Positions 26,820 through 34,903 of a DNA stretch of 64,000 nt are shown in pieces. Under the pieces are notes generated by a model. The model was not told the origin of the DNA. It searched no databases and worked only from the letters and a program-made list of their open reading frames with translations. Source of the stretch: Candidatus Hinthialibacter antarcticus (GTDB lineage Bacteria > Hinthialibacterota > Hinthialibacteria > Hinthialibacterales > Hinthialibacteraceae); contig JAVCCE010000058.1 of assembly GCA_030765645.1 (NCBI GenBank), positions 21,034 through 85,033 of the forward strand, in the 5' to 3' direction. A program made the translations under genes and the position numbers. Numbering within the stretch: the stretch's first letter is position 1; each line of letters starts with the position of its first letter.

Positions 26820-27062
26820 TTTTCAGTCATTTATATAAAAGTCCATGTTTCCCCTCGGCGATGATCCTGGAAATTCACTCGAATATCTCTGATTCCTCGA
26901 GAATTCACAAGGTTTCCCTATTTATTACAAGCTTTTTAGTATTGAAGTCTGCCTTCATAACAGGAATAATCCCTAATGTACTCCAATGTAGCTAATTAGT
27001 TATATTTTGATCATTTGATTGATTTTGGGATTGGCTACTTACTCTTCACATCGAGGTGCAGC

Positions 27063-29114
27063 ATGAAGAAGCGAAATATCTTAAGCAGAATTCTTGTAAT
27101 CTGTATGATGATGGCGGCTCCGGTTTTCGCAATGGCGGCTGGCGGCTTAAGCGTCACCATTGATAATGTAACCATTAATGACGCGATGCAGCCTGTCGTG
27201 AGTTTTGAGATGCTCGATGATGGAGGAAACCCGGTTGCCATTAGCGATGTTTCCTATCGTTTTGCTTTTGCGCGTTTAGAAGTCCTCGATGCAGCCAAAG
27301 GCAGTTCCCGCTATGTGAACTATGTTGTCAATGTTCAAACGGTTCCCGAAGGCTACGAAAATGCAGGCGCCTCCGCCGAACAGGGCAGTTATGACAGCCG
27401 TGGTGCAATTACTGATTTTGGCGGCGGTCGCTATCTCTATACATTTGATAATGTGGTTCCTGCTGATTTCGACTCCTATTCAGGCATGACTCACACCATG
27501 AGCGCCCAGATTCAGCGCACCTATGAAGAAAAGAGTTACATTGCTAATCCGTTGTTCCACTATGTCCCCAATGGCGGCGAAGTGACGGAACTGCGCAAAG
27601 TCGCTACAACCGAAGGCTGCAACAAATGCCACTCCAGTTTGGCGTTGCACGGCAGCGGTCGTCGTGAGATCGGCTATTGCATCCTCTGCCACAACCCGCA
27701 ATCTGTTGATCCCGATACCGGCAATACCGTCGATATGGCGGTTATGACCCACAAAATTCACATGGGTTCGAGTTTGCCCAGTGTCGAAGCGGGCGGAAGT
27801 TACAAAATCGTTGGTTATCGCCAAAGCACACATGACTACTCACACGTTGTGTTCCCTCAAGACATCCGAAATTGCGAAACATGCCACGCTGGCCCCGATG
27901 CAGAAGTTTGGAAGACAGCGCCTTCACGCGCGGTTTGCGCTTCCTGCCACGATGACGTCAACTTTGAAACCGGTGAGAACCACGGTTCCGGCATTCCGCA
28001 AGCGAATGATGATATGTGCACTCAGTGCCACCAGGCGGATGGCGATGAATTCGGCATCAGCGTCGCTGGCGCCCATACGATTCCTGTTAAATCAGCCAAA
28101 AACAAAGGGCTGATTGCAGAAATTATTGAAGCATCCAACACGGCGAATGGCGAAATGCCGATTGTTAAGTTCACGCTGAAAGATGGCGAAGGCAATTTGG
28201 TTGCTCTCGAAAGCCTGAGCCGCTTGCGTTTGATCGTTGGCGCTCCAACTAGCGACTATGCTTCATACTACAGAGAGGATATGCTTACGGATCCTCCTTC
28301 TGTGACATTAGATGGCGATGTCTACACCTACACCATGACCACTCCGATTGCTGATGATATTCAAGGATCAATCGCGTTGGCCATCGAATCTCGTATTAGC
28401 GTTCTCGTTATCGACGTAGCTGGTGAAGATGATGACGTTTCCGTGAATGAAAACACATTCAACCCCGTATTTTATGCAGCGGTTACCGACTCCGCTCCCG
28501 TTGCGCGCCGCATGACGATTTCACAAGAAAAATGCGAAGCCTGCCATGATCGCCTTGAATTCCACGGCGGCTCCCGACGCAATGTTGAATACTGCCTCGT
28601 CTGCCATAACCCGCGCACCAGCGACGTTGAAGAACGCCCCGAAGGCGTGATGGGCGGCGAATCGGTGGGCATGGCGTACATGATCCACAAAATCCACAAA
28701 GGCGAAACGCTGGAAAAACCGTTCTTGGTCTTTGGACATAATTCAAGCGAACATGATTTCAACGAAGTCTTGTTCCCGGGCAGCATCACCGAATGCAGCC
28801 TCTGCCATACCACAGAGGTTCCTAACTTGCCGTTGCCGAGTGGAGTCATGCCGATCGAATTCTTGGATAAAGAGCTCAATCTGGTCAAGATTCCTCCGAC
28901 GACTGCTGCTTGCATATCGTGTCACGATAACGACGGCGCGATTGCCCACGCTGAATTGAATACAACTTCAGGCGGCGTCGAATCATGCGCCGTTTGCCAC
29001 CAGGGCGGTCGCAGCTCGGATATCATTAAAGCCCACGAAGACGATTCGTTTCTGAACGTCATCGAAGTGCTTGGTTCTGATGATACGAGCGTTGGTCCAT
29101 GGGATATTCACTAA
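27063..29114 (+). CDS. decaheme c-type cytochrome, OmcA/MtrC-like
   Basis: A 683-residue exported multiheme cytochrome. I chose MKKRNIL as start because GAGGTG lies just upstream. The signal peptide ends VFAMAAGG. There are exactly ten CxxCH motifs in two blocks of five: CNKCH, CILCH, CETCH, CASCH and CTQCH (about 186-325), then CEACH, CLVCH, CLCH-like CSLCH, CISCH and CAVCH (about 489-645). Beta-rich domains precede each block, matching the I-II-III-IV layout of MtrC/OmcA. Such proteins pass electrons at the cell surface to metals or other acceptors. No lipobox is visible, and no MtrA or MtrB partner is within the window, so how it is anchored is unclear. Confidence 0.94.
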   Translation: MKKRNILSRILVICMMMAAPVFAMAAGGLSVTIDNVTINDAMQPVVSFEMLDDGGNPVAISDVSYRFAFARLEVLDAAKGSSRYVNYVVNVQTVPEGYENAGASAEQGSYDSRGAITDFGGGRYLYTFDNVVPADFDSYSGMTHTMSAQIQRTYEEKSYIANPLFHYVPNGGEVTELRKVATTEGCNKCHSSLALHGSGRREIGYCILCHNPQSVDPDTGNTVDMAVMTHKIHMGSSLPSVEAGGSYKIVGYRQSTHDYSHVVFPQDIRNCETCHAGPDAEVWKTAPSRAVCASCHDDVNFETGENHGSGIPQANDDMCTQCHQADGDEFGISVAGAHTIPVKSAKNKGLIAEIIEASNTANGEMPIVKFTLKDGEGNLVALESLSRLRLIVGAPTSDYASYYREDMLTDPPSVTLDGDVYTYTMTTPIADDIQGSIALAIESRISVLVIDVAGEDDDVSVNENTFNPVFYAAVTDSAPVARRMTISQEKCEACHDRLEFHGGSRRNVEYCLVCHNPRTSDVEERPEGVMGGESVGMAYMIHKIHKGETLEKPFLVFGHNSSEHDFNEVLFPGSITECSLCHTTEVPNLPLPSGVMPIEFLDKELNLVKIPPTTAACISCHDNDGAIAHAELNTTSGGVESCAVCHQGGRSSDIIKAHEDDSFLNVIEVLGSDDTSVGPWDIH

Positions 29115-29150
29115 TCTTTGAAAATACCAGATGCAACAAATGCAGAATGG

Positions 29151-29183
29151 GCCTGCCGGAAACTTCCGGCAGGCTTTTTTTTT
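29151..29183 (+). terminator. Rho-independent terminator after the cytochrome gene
   Basis: A perfect stem (GCCTGCCGG / CCGGCAGGC, loop AAACTT) at 29151-29174 is followed by nine or more T residues. A partial MITE begins immediately after the T run. Confidence 0.9.
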
Positions 29184-29186
29184 GTG

Positions 29187-29342
29187 GATGCCATGATTTT
29201 GATTACGAAAACGTATTCCGGGATATTAAAGAAAAAGACAAACTAAATCAGGCGTGGGCGCAACTCTGGGAGCGCCTGTGCAAAAAGGCCTGAAAGCCCG
29301 CACTGAAGCGAGCAGGGTTGTACCCACGCCAAACGCAGCGGA
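29187..29342. mobile_element. MITE-like element, truncated copy 4
   Basis: This stretch matches the interior of the complete copies (CATGATTTTGATTACGAAAA, then the paired arms GGCGTGGGCGCAACTCT and AGGGTTGTACCCACGCC). Both termini and any target duplication are missing. The arm changes keep pairing, for example both ends have changed to CGTGG/CCACG. Confidence 0.8.
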
Positions 29343-29631
29343 GGGGTATCAAATCGTTCATGTACATCATCCAAGCGACGCAGGTGATTGTGTGGAGCGG
29401 CTTTCGTAGGAAGCGACCAATAAGGCCGCCCGGAGACAAGCGGAATACAACACCGAGGAGTACGGCGATCATGTATAAGTTTCGTTGTTTTGCTACTTTT
29501 TTGTTATTGCAAGCGCAGTAAAGTTATCTCGCATTTCGATGCGTGAGCCCCTACCTCCCGCAGGCCGAGGCTTAGCGAAAGATACAGTTATGAAAACTCA
29601 ATCCGCACATAATTCAGGCAACCGCTCTAAA

Positions 29632-29767
29632 ACGTATTCCGGGATATAAATAAAAAGACAAATCAAATCAGGCTTGGGTGCAACTCTGTGAGCGCCTGTG
29701 CATAAGGGCCAGAAAGCCCGCACTGAAGCGAGCAGAGTTGTACCCATGCCTGATGCAACGAAAGAGG
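29632..29767. mobile_element. MITE-like element, partial copy 5
   Basis: Starts AAAACGTATTCCGGGATA and carries both hairpin arms (GGCTTGGGTGCAACTCT and AGAGTTGTACCCATGCC) and the TGATGCAACGAAAG tail. It lacks the left and right termini. The interval 29343-29631 has no supported gene or RNA. Confidence 0.8.
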
Positions 29768-29811
29768 AAGAGGTGGCTTTTAGAGCGATTGAAATATAAA
29801 CGCGCCTGTAG

Positions 29812-29830
29812 CCTGCCTGCCGCAGGCAGG
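29812..29830. repeat. short perfect palindrome, second copy
   Basis: CCTGCCTGCCGCAGGCAGG, nearly identical to 23667-23685. It sits exactly at the junction between partial MITE copies 5 and 6. Confidence 0.6.
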
Positions 29831-29941
29831 TGTGCATAAGGGCCTGAAAGCCCGCACGGAAGCGAGCAGAGTTGTACCCATGCCTGATGCAACGAAAGCC
29901 CAATTGAATTGGTTGAAAAGTATCCGATTTACGGAAAAACC
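29831..29941. mobile_element. MITE-like element, partial copy 6
   Basis: The right part of the element, from TGTGCATAAGGGCCTGAAAG through the right hairpin arm to the terminus CGGAAAAACC at 29932-29941. The left half is absent. Together with copy 5 it suggests repeated insertion, or recombination between copies, in the gap after the cytochrome terminator. Confidence 0.8.
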
Positions 29942-29972
29942 GTATTTCGTTAATCGTTTGTTGAGTTCGAAA

Positions 29973-31733
29973 TTACTTGCTGCCTAAGCAATAGAGAAAG
30001 CGGTCGCCGCGAACAAAGATTCGCCCTTGAGTGAACGCGGGCGAGGCGAGAATCCACTCATCAATAAAGGGAACTTCTTCCGCTTGCTCAAATTCCGCAG
30101 TCGTTTTGACGCGATAGGTTTTACCTTTTTCGCTCATCATATAAATCCATTCGCCAACCAGAACCGGCGATGATTGAAACATATCGTCCATCTCGTGCTC
30201 ATAGAGCATCTCGCCCGTCTCGACTTTGTGACATGACAGCGTTCCCATCGTGGTCAACAGCCAGATCAATTCGCCGTCGGTCACCGGGCTGCCGATATCG
30301 GGCGCCATGCAGTCGACATGCCAGGCAACGTGCGATTCGGTAACGTCGCCGCTGCCGTCTGTTTTGATCGCGGCCATCCATTCATTGGGTTGAATCACAA
30401 TCGCCATGTCTTTGGCGATTACGGGCGAGGGCGCGAGGTCGGTTCCCATCATGGTGGCGCGCCACAGTTCTTCGCCGGAGTCGGCCTTGTAGCCAATCAC
30501 CCACGGTTCCGAGACGGTAATGATCTGTTCGCCGCTGTTGGTTTTCGCCAAAATCGGCGAGGTCCAACTGTTCGCCACCGGGCGGACGGTTTGCCATACA
30601 ACGCTCCCCGTCTTACCGTCGAACGCATACAGGACAGACGTGTCATCGTCTTCATAGCCCTGGTCATATTGCACGATCACTTTGTCTTGATAGCACATCA
30701 GAGACGTGGCGTAGCCGTACACGCTGTCAGGGACGCCCAGGTTTTTCGCCCACACGCGGTTGCCGTCAAAGTCAAACGCGACCAGCGAGCCGTCGAAGAA
30801 AATCGCATACACGCGGGCGCCGTCGGTCGCCATGGTGGAGGCGGTACGGCCTGTGCCTTCCATGACGCGCGGTTCTTCGCTGGGCGCGCCGGGAACCATG
30901 CCAATCGGTTTGCGCCATAGCAACGCGCCGTCTTCAGTTGAATAGCAGAAAATCTCTTTGGTATTTTCATCGGCGCCCGACATGAATAAGCGGTCGCCCC
31001 AGACGATAGGCGAGTTGTTGCCCTCGAGCAGGACTTCCGTCTTCCAGATGATGCCGTCGCCGCTTTCGCCGTCCCAGGTTGTCGGGGCGGTTTCGTAATG
31101 GGCGACGCCTACGCCGCCCGGCCCACGAAAACGCGACCAGTTCTGGCGAATTTCTTCTTGGGTCGGAAACGTGACTTGCGGCGCCGCTTCGGCGATTTGC
31201 TCGGCTTCGTCGGATGCTGAGGGCAGATCAACGCCAGGGGCGAACCCCAACGCCAGAGCGCCTGCCAACAAGACGATGGATGAGCCGATGACGGTTTGCC
31301 GCGCTTGCGTCGTCGCATTGGCTTCGCGCAGCGGGTCTTTGTTCTTTACTCTCTTCTTGGGTAATTTCTTTTGCATCGCGACTGTCTTCTTTAATGCGAG
31401 CAACAACACAATCACGCCCGCCAATAGCAAATATTTGCCGCGTTTAGAAAACGCCATCCGTTCAAAATATTGCTGACGCAAAGCCAGATCGAGGTCGCGA
31501 ATTTCACTTTTGAGTTCTTCGTTTTTAACGTCCTCGATTAACAGCGCCTTCTTTTCCGCCATTTGTTGAGAGTAAATCCGTTCTTTTTCAGGAAGCCCCG
31601 ACTGGGCGGCGGCGTAATTGTAGGCTAGAAATCCCGCGACCAGGATGCAATAAATCGCGGCGACGACCGCGATGTTTTTCGCAGAGGAATCCCACAGGTC
31701 TTCGAAGAATTGAAAGCGGTTTTTATTATTCAT
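29973..31733 (-). CDS. membrane-anchored PQQ-type beta-propeller protein
   Basis: A 586-residue protein. Two or three N-terminal helices (about 20-40, 100-117 and 150-168) flank a basic helical stretch. From about residue 195 the periplasmic part is a beta-propeller opening WSRFRGPGGVGV, the usual start of PQQ-binding-like repeat proteins. Repeats such as YSTEDGALLWRKPIG, YAFDGKTGSVVWQTV and YKADSGEELWRATM follow. Whether PQQ or another ligand is bound is unknown; many such proteins lack the cofactor. The start is an ATG 9 bases after the upstream polyferredoxin stop, so translation is probably coupled. It is the last gene of a leftward operon of beta-propeller and iron-sulfur proteins. Confidence 0.9.
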   Translation of the reverse strand: MNNKNRFQFFEDLWDSSAKNIAVVAAIYCILVAGFLAYNYAAAQSGLPEKERIYSQQMAEKKALLIEDVKNEELKSEIRDLDLALRQQYFERMAFSKRGKYLLLAGVIVLLLALKKTVAMQKKLPKKRVKNKDPLREANATTQARQTVIGSSIVLLAGALALGFAPGVDLPSASDEAEQIAEAAPQVTFPTQEEIRQNWSRFRGPGGVGVAHYETAPTTWDGESGDGIIWKTEVLLEGNNSPIVWGDRLFMSGADENTKEIFCYSTEDGALLWRKPIGMVPGAPSEEPRVMEGTGRTASTMATDGARVYAIFFDGSLVAFDFDGNRVWAKNLGVPDSVYGYATSLMCYQDKVIVQYDQGYEDDDTSVLYAFDGKTGSVVWQTVRPVANSWTSPILAKTNSGEQIITVSEPWVIGYKADSGEELWRATMMGTDLAPSPVIAKDMAIVIQPNEWMAAIKTDGSGDVTESHVAWHVDCMAPDIGSPVTDGELIWLLTTMGTLSCHKVETGEMLYEHEMDDMFQSSPVLVGEWIYMMSEKGKTYRVKTTAEFEQAEEVPFIDEWILASPAFTQGRIFVRGDRFLYCLGSK

Positions 31734-31742
31734 CACGTCTCA

Positions 31743-33044
31743 CTATACAAATGAAGCTGATTTGAGTTGTTTCAGGCGTTTGCGCTCTAATGGACACGAA
31801 CAATAGCAACGTCCGCAAGCCAGGCAGTCTGAGCGGTCGGCTTCGTAGGCGATCCGTGTTTGTTGGACCGAATGCCAGATCAGTTTCAACGCGATCACGA
31901 AGCCCAAAAACGCGCCGAGTATCCACCCGCCCCATACATACTGCTCGCGAATCCGCCGGGCGGACTCAAACAACGGCGCGGCGGGTTGTCCGCTGTCGCG
32001 GAACGATTGGCTGGCGTCGATAAAGCCTTCGACCGCGCCCGCGTCTTCGAGCGCGATGCGTTCCGCCAAGCGTACTGTGTAATCCATCTGTGAAAAGGGA
32101 GTAGCGGAAAACGATCCGGCCCATGCCGCAACAAGAATAACGACTGGAGCCAAAACGGAAAAAAGAACCAGTCGTTTCTTGTCAACTTCGCTGGGCGGCG
32201 GGGCGTCGTCGGGCGTTGGTTTGGTGATAGCGTTGAACGGACAGGCGTCTTCGCATGAATCGCACTGCACGCAGTCGCCGCCGGGGCCGACGGTGACGCG
32301 CCATTGTGAGAATTGTCCGAATGCTTTTAGCAAGACGCTATAGGGGCACAGATACAAGCAATAAGGCCGTCCGATAAACATGCCGATGATGAGCAGGCAC
32401 ACGCCCAATGTGACCACCGTGATGCTGCCCGTCAGGCGGAAAAACGAAACGAACGGATCGTACTTACAAATAATAAACGCGCTGCCCATCGCGGCGAACA
32501 ATACGGCAGCGCCGAAATAAACGTATGTGAGCATCCCCAGCGCCTGGTGCAGCCAGCGGGGAACTTGCATCGGTTTGATTAACACCAAATCTTGAATCGC
32601 GCCCAGCGGACATACGCCCGCGCAAAAGACTCGCCCGAAAAATAACGTGAAAAACAACGGTAAGAGAAAAAACGCGACCGCCGCCAACGGCAGCGAATAA
32701 TTCGGGTCAAACAGCGCCAGCGTGACGTTTTGAATCGCCCCGATGGCGCAGATGCAGCCTTCGCGGTAAAAGCCAAAATAGAGCAGCGAAAAAATGGTGA
32801 GATAAAACACGCCCTGGCGGTTGCGTTTGTGAATCGAAAAATACGACGCCAGCGACAACGCCGCAAACAACACGGCGATATCCACATAACTCATCACAAC
32901 GCCGCGCGGGGCGGGCGTCTGCGTCATCGGAAATGTGTAGCCGCTTTCAAAATCCGGCGGCGGAAAGCGCTGGACGTCTTGCGCCCAGCCGCTCAGTGAA
33001 GCAAGCAGAATCAATACAGGGATGATGCGGGCCATGATGTTCAT
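31743..33044 (-). CDS. NapH/NosR-like membrane polyferredoxin
   Basis: A 433-residue inner-membrane iron-sulfur protein. A signal or first helix ends SLSGWAQ, and several helices follow. The motifs FCAGVCPLGAIQDL and YCLYLCPYSVLLK are the paired CxxxCP signatures of NapH/NosR quinol dehydrogenases. A ferredoxin-like cluster site CVQCDSCEDACPF follows near residue 265, and the C-terminal LACGRCYCSCPLERKR may bind another cluster. Such proteins carry electrons between the quinone pool and periplasmic acceptors. The ATG overlaps the stop of the upstream ferredoxin gene by four bases (ATGA), which argues for a stable pair. Confidence 0.9.
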   Translation of the reverse strand: MNIMARIIPVLILLASLSGWAQDVQRFPPPDFESGYTFPMTQTPAPRGVVMSYVDIAVLFAALSLASYFSIHKRNRQGVFYLTIFSLLYFGFYREGCICAIGAIQNVTLALFDPNYSLPLAAVAFFLLPLFFTLFFGRVFCAGVCPLGAIQDLVLIKPMQVPRWLHQALGMLTYVYFGAAVLFAAMGSAFIICKYDPFVSFFRLTGSITVVTLGVCLLIIGMFIGRPYCLYLCPYSVLLKAFGQFSQWRVTVGPGGDCVQCDSCEDACPFNAITKPTPDDAPPPSEVDKKRLVLFSVLAPVVILVAAWAGSFSATPFSQMDYTVRLAERIALEDAGAVEGFIDASQSFRDSGQPAAPLFESARRIREQYVWGGWILGAFLGFVIALKLIWHSVQQTRIAYEADRSDCLACGRCYCSCPLERKRLKQLKSASFV

Positions 33045-33616
33045 TCGGGTTTGTTCTCTATTTTCAGTCGGTACGGTTTGCTTTTCGGGACGCGCACAAA
33101 CGCGTCGGCTGGACACGCCAGCGCAATCGAACATTCGTTGCAGTTGAGGCAGCGGTCATGGCGCACTTGCAGATAGAGCGAGGCGTTGCCGAAGGCTTCG
33201 CACCACTTCACGCATTTGGCGCAGCCGATGCACAGGCTCTCGTCAATGGTGTAGTCAAAATAGGGGTCTTCCACAAACGTGCGGATAATCGCCCCGGTGG
33301 GGCAAAGTTGGTTTTCGGCGCCGGTGTCGAGCGCGCTAGGCGCGGCGTTAAAAAACCCGGTGCAGAGTTTGCAGTAGCCGCACATGGGGTATGACTGAAC
33401 GCACTTCGACGCTGATTCTTCCAACACGCAATGAGAAGCGCAGTTGCCGCAGGAGATGCACTTGTGCGGGTCAATCTGCCAGACGTAGTCTTCGGCTTGC
33501 ACGCGGCTAACCAGATAGCCCGACGCGCCGCCCATGCTGAGCACGAAAAAACTGCGGACGCCGTCTCTGAGTACGCTACGCCGCGTGATTTTGGTTTCTT
33601 TCTTAGGCTTGTCCAT
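33041..33616 (-). CDS. Tat-exported NapG-like ferredoxin
   Basis: A 191-residue protein with a twin-arginine-type leader (ITRRSVLRDG) and a hydrophobic stretch ending VQAED. Several [4Fe-4S] motifs are visible: CISCGNCASHC near 53, CGYCKLC near 78, CIGCAKCVKWC near 128 and CLNCNECSIALACP near 155. This is the layout of NapG-like periplasmic ferredoxins, which work with a NapH-like membrane partner; that partner overlaps this gene downstream. It would be folded in the cytoplasm before export. The start overlaps the end of the small Tat protein gene by 14 bp. Confidence 0.9.
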   Translation of the reverse strand: MDKPKKETKITRRSVLRDGVRSFFVLSMGGASGYLVSRVQAEDYVWQIDPHKCISCGNCASHCVLEESASKCVQSYPMCGYCKLCTGFFNAAPSALDTGAENQLCPTGAIIRTFVEDPYFDYTIDESLCIGCAKCVKWCEAFGNASLYLQVRHDRCLNCNECSIALACPADAFVRVPKSKPYRLKIENKPE

Positions 33617-33839
33617 GGCGGCGCTCCTGGGTGGTTTTCTCTTTTAATGCTTGCGGCAGCGAGCAATCATCGAAAGCGCCGCAACCCTGGCATAGTGGAA
33701 ACGGCTCGCAGTCGCTGTTTGCAGACGGCTTCCGCAGCAACGCGCCGCCGCCGATCAGCCCTAAAAATCCCAGCGCCGCGTAGCGTCCGGTTGAGCGCAA
33801 AAATTCGCGTCTTCGTTTCATGGTTTCAAAGAACCGCAT
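33603..33839 (-). CDS. small Tat-leader Cys-rich protein
   Basis: A 78-residue protein with AAGGAGATG upstream of its ATG. The N-terminus has MKRRREFLRSTGRYAALGFL and then a glycine-rich hydrophobic run, which resembles a Tat leader though without the exact S-R-R motif. The short mature part contains CEPFPLCQGCGAFDDCSLP, four cysteines that could hold a cluster or metal, then a basic, charged tail. I do not know a family. Its place between the NHL propeller and the NapG-like ferredoxin suggests an assembly factor or small electron carrier for this system. Confidence 0.75.
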   Translation of the reverse strand: MRFFETMKRRREFLRSTGRYAALGFLGLIGGGALLRKPSANSDCEPFPLCQGCGAFDDCSLPQALKEKTTQERRHGQA

Positions 33840-33867
33840 GTTGCATCTCCTTGAAGCAGGCTCGGTC

Positions 33868-34875
33868 TTAACTCATTTTCTTGCTGTAGGCTCTCACTTC
33901 TGATTGGGTCGGGTCTAACACCAAAACGCGCCCGTTTGAATCGACGACTGCATCAACGCCGGAAGCGCTGAAGCACGACTCCGGGCTTTGGCAACCCGCG
34001 TCATGTTTTGAAAACTGTTCGGGCGGGGCGACATAGCCGACAAACTCGCCCGCTGCGTCGTAAACCTTCACGCGGACGATGCCCTTCTCGCAGGTGATGA
34101 AGCCTTGATTGTTGGGCAGCAGGGCAAAATGGATCGGGTTGCAGCAACCGCAAAAGCGGTCGGGCTTGGTCATCGAAAACGCGCCCCACCATGCGGTCAT
34201 GTCGCCCTGGAAGTTGAAGGTCTCGATGCGGTGCTCTCCGGTATGCGCGGCGTAGAGTTTGTCTTCGCCCGCAACGGCGACGTCAAAATAAAAACTGGGA
34301 ATCGCAAATTCGCCGAATGTATTGATCTTGTTTCCTTCGGCGTCGAAATGATGAATGGCTTTTATGCCCGCGTCTGCGGCGAAGACGTGATTTTCATACT
34401 GAGCAATAGATGTGATGAGTCCTTTTTCGCCGACGGGGTTCCATTGGGCGGTTCGCTGACCATCGGCGTTAAAGATTTCGATGTGGTCAGAGAGTCCAAG
34501 ATAGATCGGGCCATCGTTTGAAACTTCGATGGCGGAAATTTCGGTTTCGGTTTGAATATGAAGTGAACGGGGCTTGCCTGCTGAATCAAAACTTTTGACT
34601 TGCGTTCCACTGACGGTATAGATTGCGTCGTTGCGGTCAATCGCGATCAGCCGCGCATGGTCAAGCCCGGTTTGAATGCGCGGCGCCGATTCTTCATAGA
34701 GGTGCAAAGCGGGGTCGGATTTCAGCAAGTCCGCCAACGGGAGATTCATTGGGTCATTGGCGACGGGCTTTTCGCCGAACAGGTCAATGCGGAAAATAGA
34801 AAACACCGCGCCCGCAACAGCGGCCAGGATCAAGCCGATAGTCCAGCGTTTGGAATGTGATATTTTTTCTTCCAT
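33868..34875 (-). CDS. NHL-type beta-propeller, membrane anchored
   Basis: A 335-residue protein with AAGGAG upstream of MEEKIS. A single N-terminal helix (about 10-28) anchors it. The remainder has six or so NHL-like repeats such as LIAIDRNDAIYTVSGTQVKS, HVFAADAGIKAIHHFDAEGN and LYAAHTGEHRIETFNFQGD. Two cysteine sites, FCGCCNP near 240 and AGCQSPESCF near 295, are unusual for NHL propellers and could bind a metal or form disulfides. It lies between the PQQ-type gene upstream (28 bp) and the small Tat protein downstream (28 bp), so it is in the same operon. Confidence 0.88.
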   Translation of the reverse strand: MEEKISHSKRWTIGLILAAVAGAVFSIFRIDLFGEKPVANDPMNLPLADLLKSDPALHLYEESAPRIQTGLDHARLIAIDRNDAIYTVSGTQVKSFDSAGKPRSLHIQTETEISAIEVSNDGPIYLGLSDHIEIFNADGQRTAQWNPVGEKGLITSIAQYENHVFAADAGIKAIHHFDAEGNKINTFGEFAIPSFYFDVAVAGEDKLYAAHTGEHRIETFNFQGDMTAWWGAFSMTKPDRFCGCCNPIHFALLPNNQGFITCEKGIVRVKVYDAAGEFVGYVAPPEQFSKHDAGCQSPESCFSASGVDAVVDSNGRVLVLDPTQSEVRAYSKKMS

Positions 34876-34903
34876 GATGCCGCTCCTTCTAGAATCTGCG
34901 TCT

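Noticed and set aside
29598..29903. Open frames on the minus strand with repeated IRHGYNSARF-type segments
   Set aside because: They are translations of the MITE hairpin repeats; the recurring peptide follows the repeated DNA and no ribosome site is present.
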